Shown here: positions 6,328 to 6,535 of the stretch, one piece after another
How positions within the stretch are numbered: the first letter of the stretch is position 1
Layout: every line of letters begins with the position of its first letter
Assembly (NCBI GenBank): GCA_031259205.1
Contig: JAIRLS010000130.1
Location: forward strand, 1-6,535
Reading direction: 5' to 3'
Length of the DNA stretch: 6,535 nt
DNA from: Bacteroidales bacterium
GTDB taxonomy: Bacteria; Bacteroidota; Bacteroidia; Bacteroidales; UBA4181
Made by a program: the position numbers and the translations under genes
The notes under the pieces: generated by a model
The model's database searches: none
The model's input: the letters and a program-made list of their open reading frames with translations, nothing else
What the model was told of the DNA's origin: nothing

Positions 6328-6535
6328 TTACGTACAATTTAGGACGACAAACCATTTTTCCGACTGGGTGCATTTCAAATTGTCGCAAACCGGCTTATCG
6401 TAGCCGTCATTGCAGACCCGAAGCCCCAAACAATCCAAATGTGTTGATAATGAAAAAACGTATATGCTTAATTTTTTGGACGACTCCATTGCGTACAAAA
6501 CGTTTGAAAGCAACTTCGAGCAAAGATTTCCCCGT
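6328..6535 (-). CDS. Uncharacterised Cys-rich C-terminal reading frame entering from the right edge (doubtful)
   Basis: The minus-strand frame ending at the TAA whose complement is 6328-6330 stays open for 68 codons to the right edge, so it could be the C terminus of a gene starting outside the window. The segment has six Cys, four of them clustered in LDCLGLRVCNDGYDKPVCDN and LKC, followed by SEKWFVVLNCT. The clustering could indicate a metal site or disulfides. I do not recognise the family. A neighbouring frame is also open for about 42 codons from the edge, so openness alone is weak evidence. An internal start (ATG near 6489, or TTG at 6513) is possible but has no promoter. Confidence 0.2.
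   Translation of the reverse strand, partial: RGNLCSKLLSNVLYAMESSKKLSIYVFSLSTHLDCLGLRVCNDGYDKPVCDNLKCTQSEKWFVVLNCT

Overview
The window looks like a chromosomal segment from a member of the Bacteroidota, probably order Bacteroidales. Three things point there. Two promoters fit the Bacteroides-type pattern (TTTG, 19 bases, TAnnTTTG), one exactly and one nearly. No gene has a Shine-Dalgarno sequence, and starts are preceded by A/T-rich stretches. The proteins include several putative lipoproteins, one with Big2 domains. Genus cannot be fixed from the sequence.

Layout. Bases 1-167 hold the 5' end of a lipoprotein gene on the minus strand, with its own promoter near 204-234. Bases 168-822 form a long spacer. 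It holds a short stretch that looks like decayed coding sequence (about 368-496), a structured repeat of about 130 bp with 12-bp perfect terminal inverted repeats (499-628), a small GC hairpin (629-642), and a strong promoter at 734-764. Bases 823-4068 are a compact three-gene plus-strand operon: a LarA-family (nickel-pincer racemase/epimerase) homologue, then an MbnP-family copper-binding lipoprotein, then an MbnH/MauG-like di-heme c-type cytochrome. The MbnP-like gene starts 16 bases after the first gene and overlaps the di-heme gene by ATGA. Bases 4094-5914, convergent with the operon, encode a 606-residue surface lipoprotein with two Big2 domains and a C-terminal phosphodiester glycosidase (NAGPA) domain. 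Bases 5915-6535 are AT-rich with weak inverted repeats. An uncharacterised, doubtful Cys-rich reading frame on the minus strand enters from the right edge.

How the genes fit together. In the best-studied case MbnH is a di-heme enzyme that oxidises a tryptophan of its partner MbnP to kynurenine, and this creates a Cu(I) site. The MbnP/MbnH-like pair here, translationally coupled and outside any visible methanobactin locus, probably works the same way in the periplasm or on the outer membrane. The LarA homologue shares their promoter but is predicted to be cytoplasmic and to use a nickel cofactor. A functional link between a Ni-pincer enzyme and a copper/kynurenine pair is not one I recognise, and it is the most interesting question in the window. 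By rough line counts the operon is more GC-rich (about 52-67% in sampled lines) than the glycosidase gene (about 43-50%).
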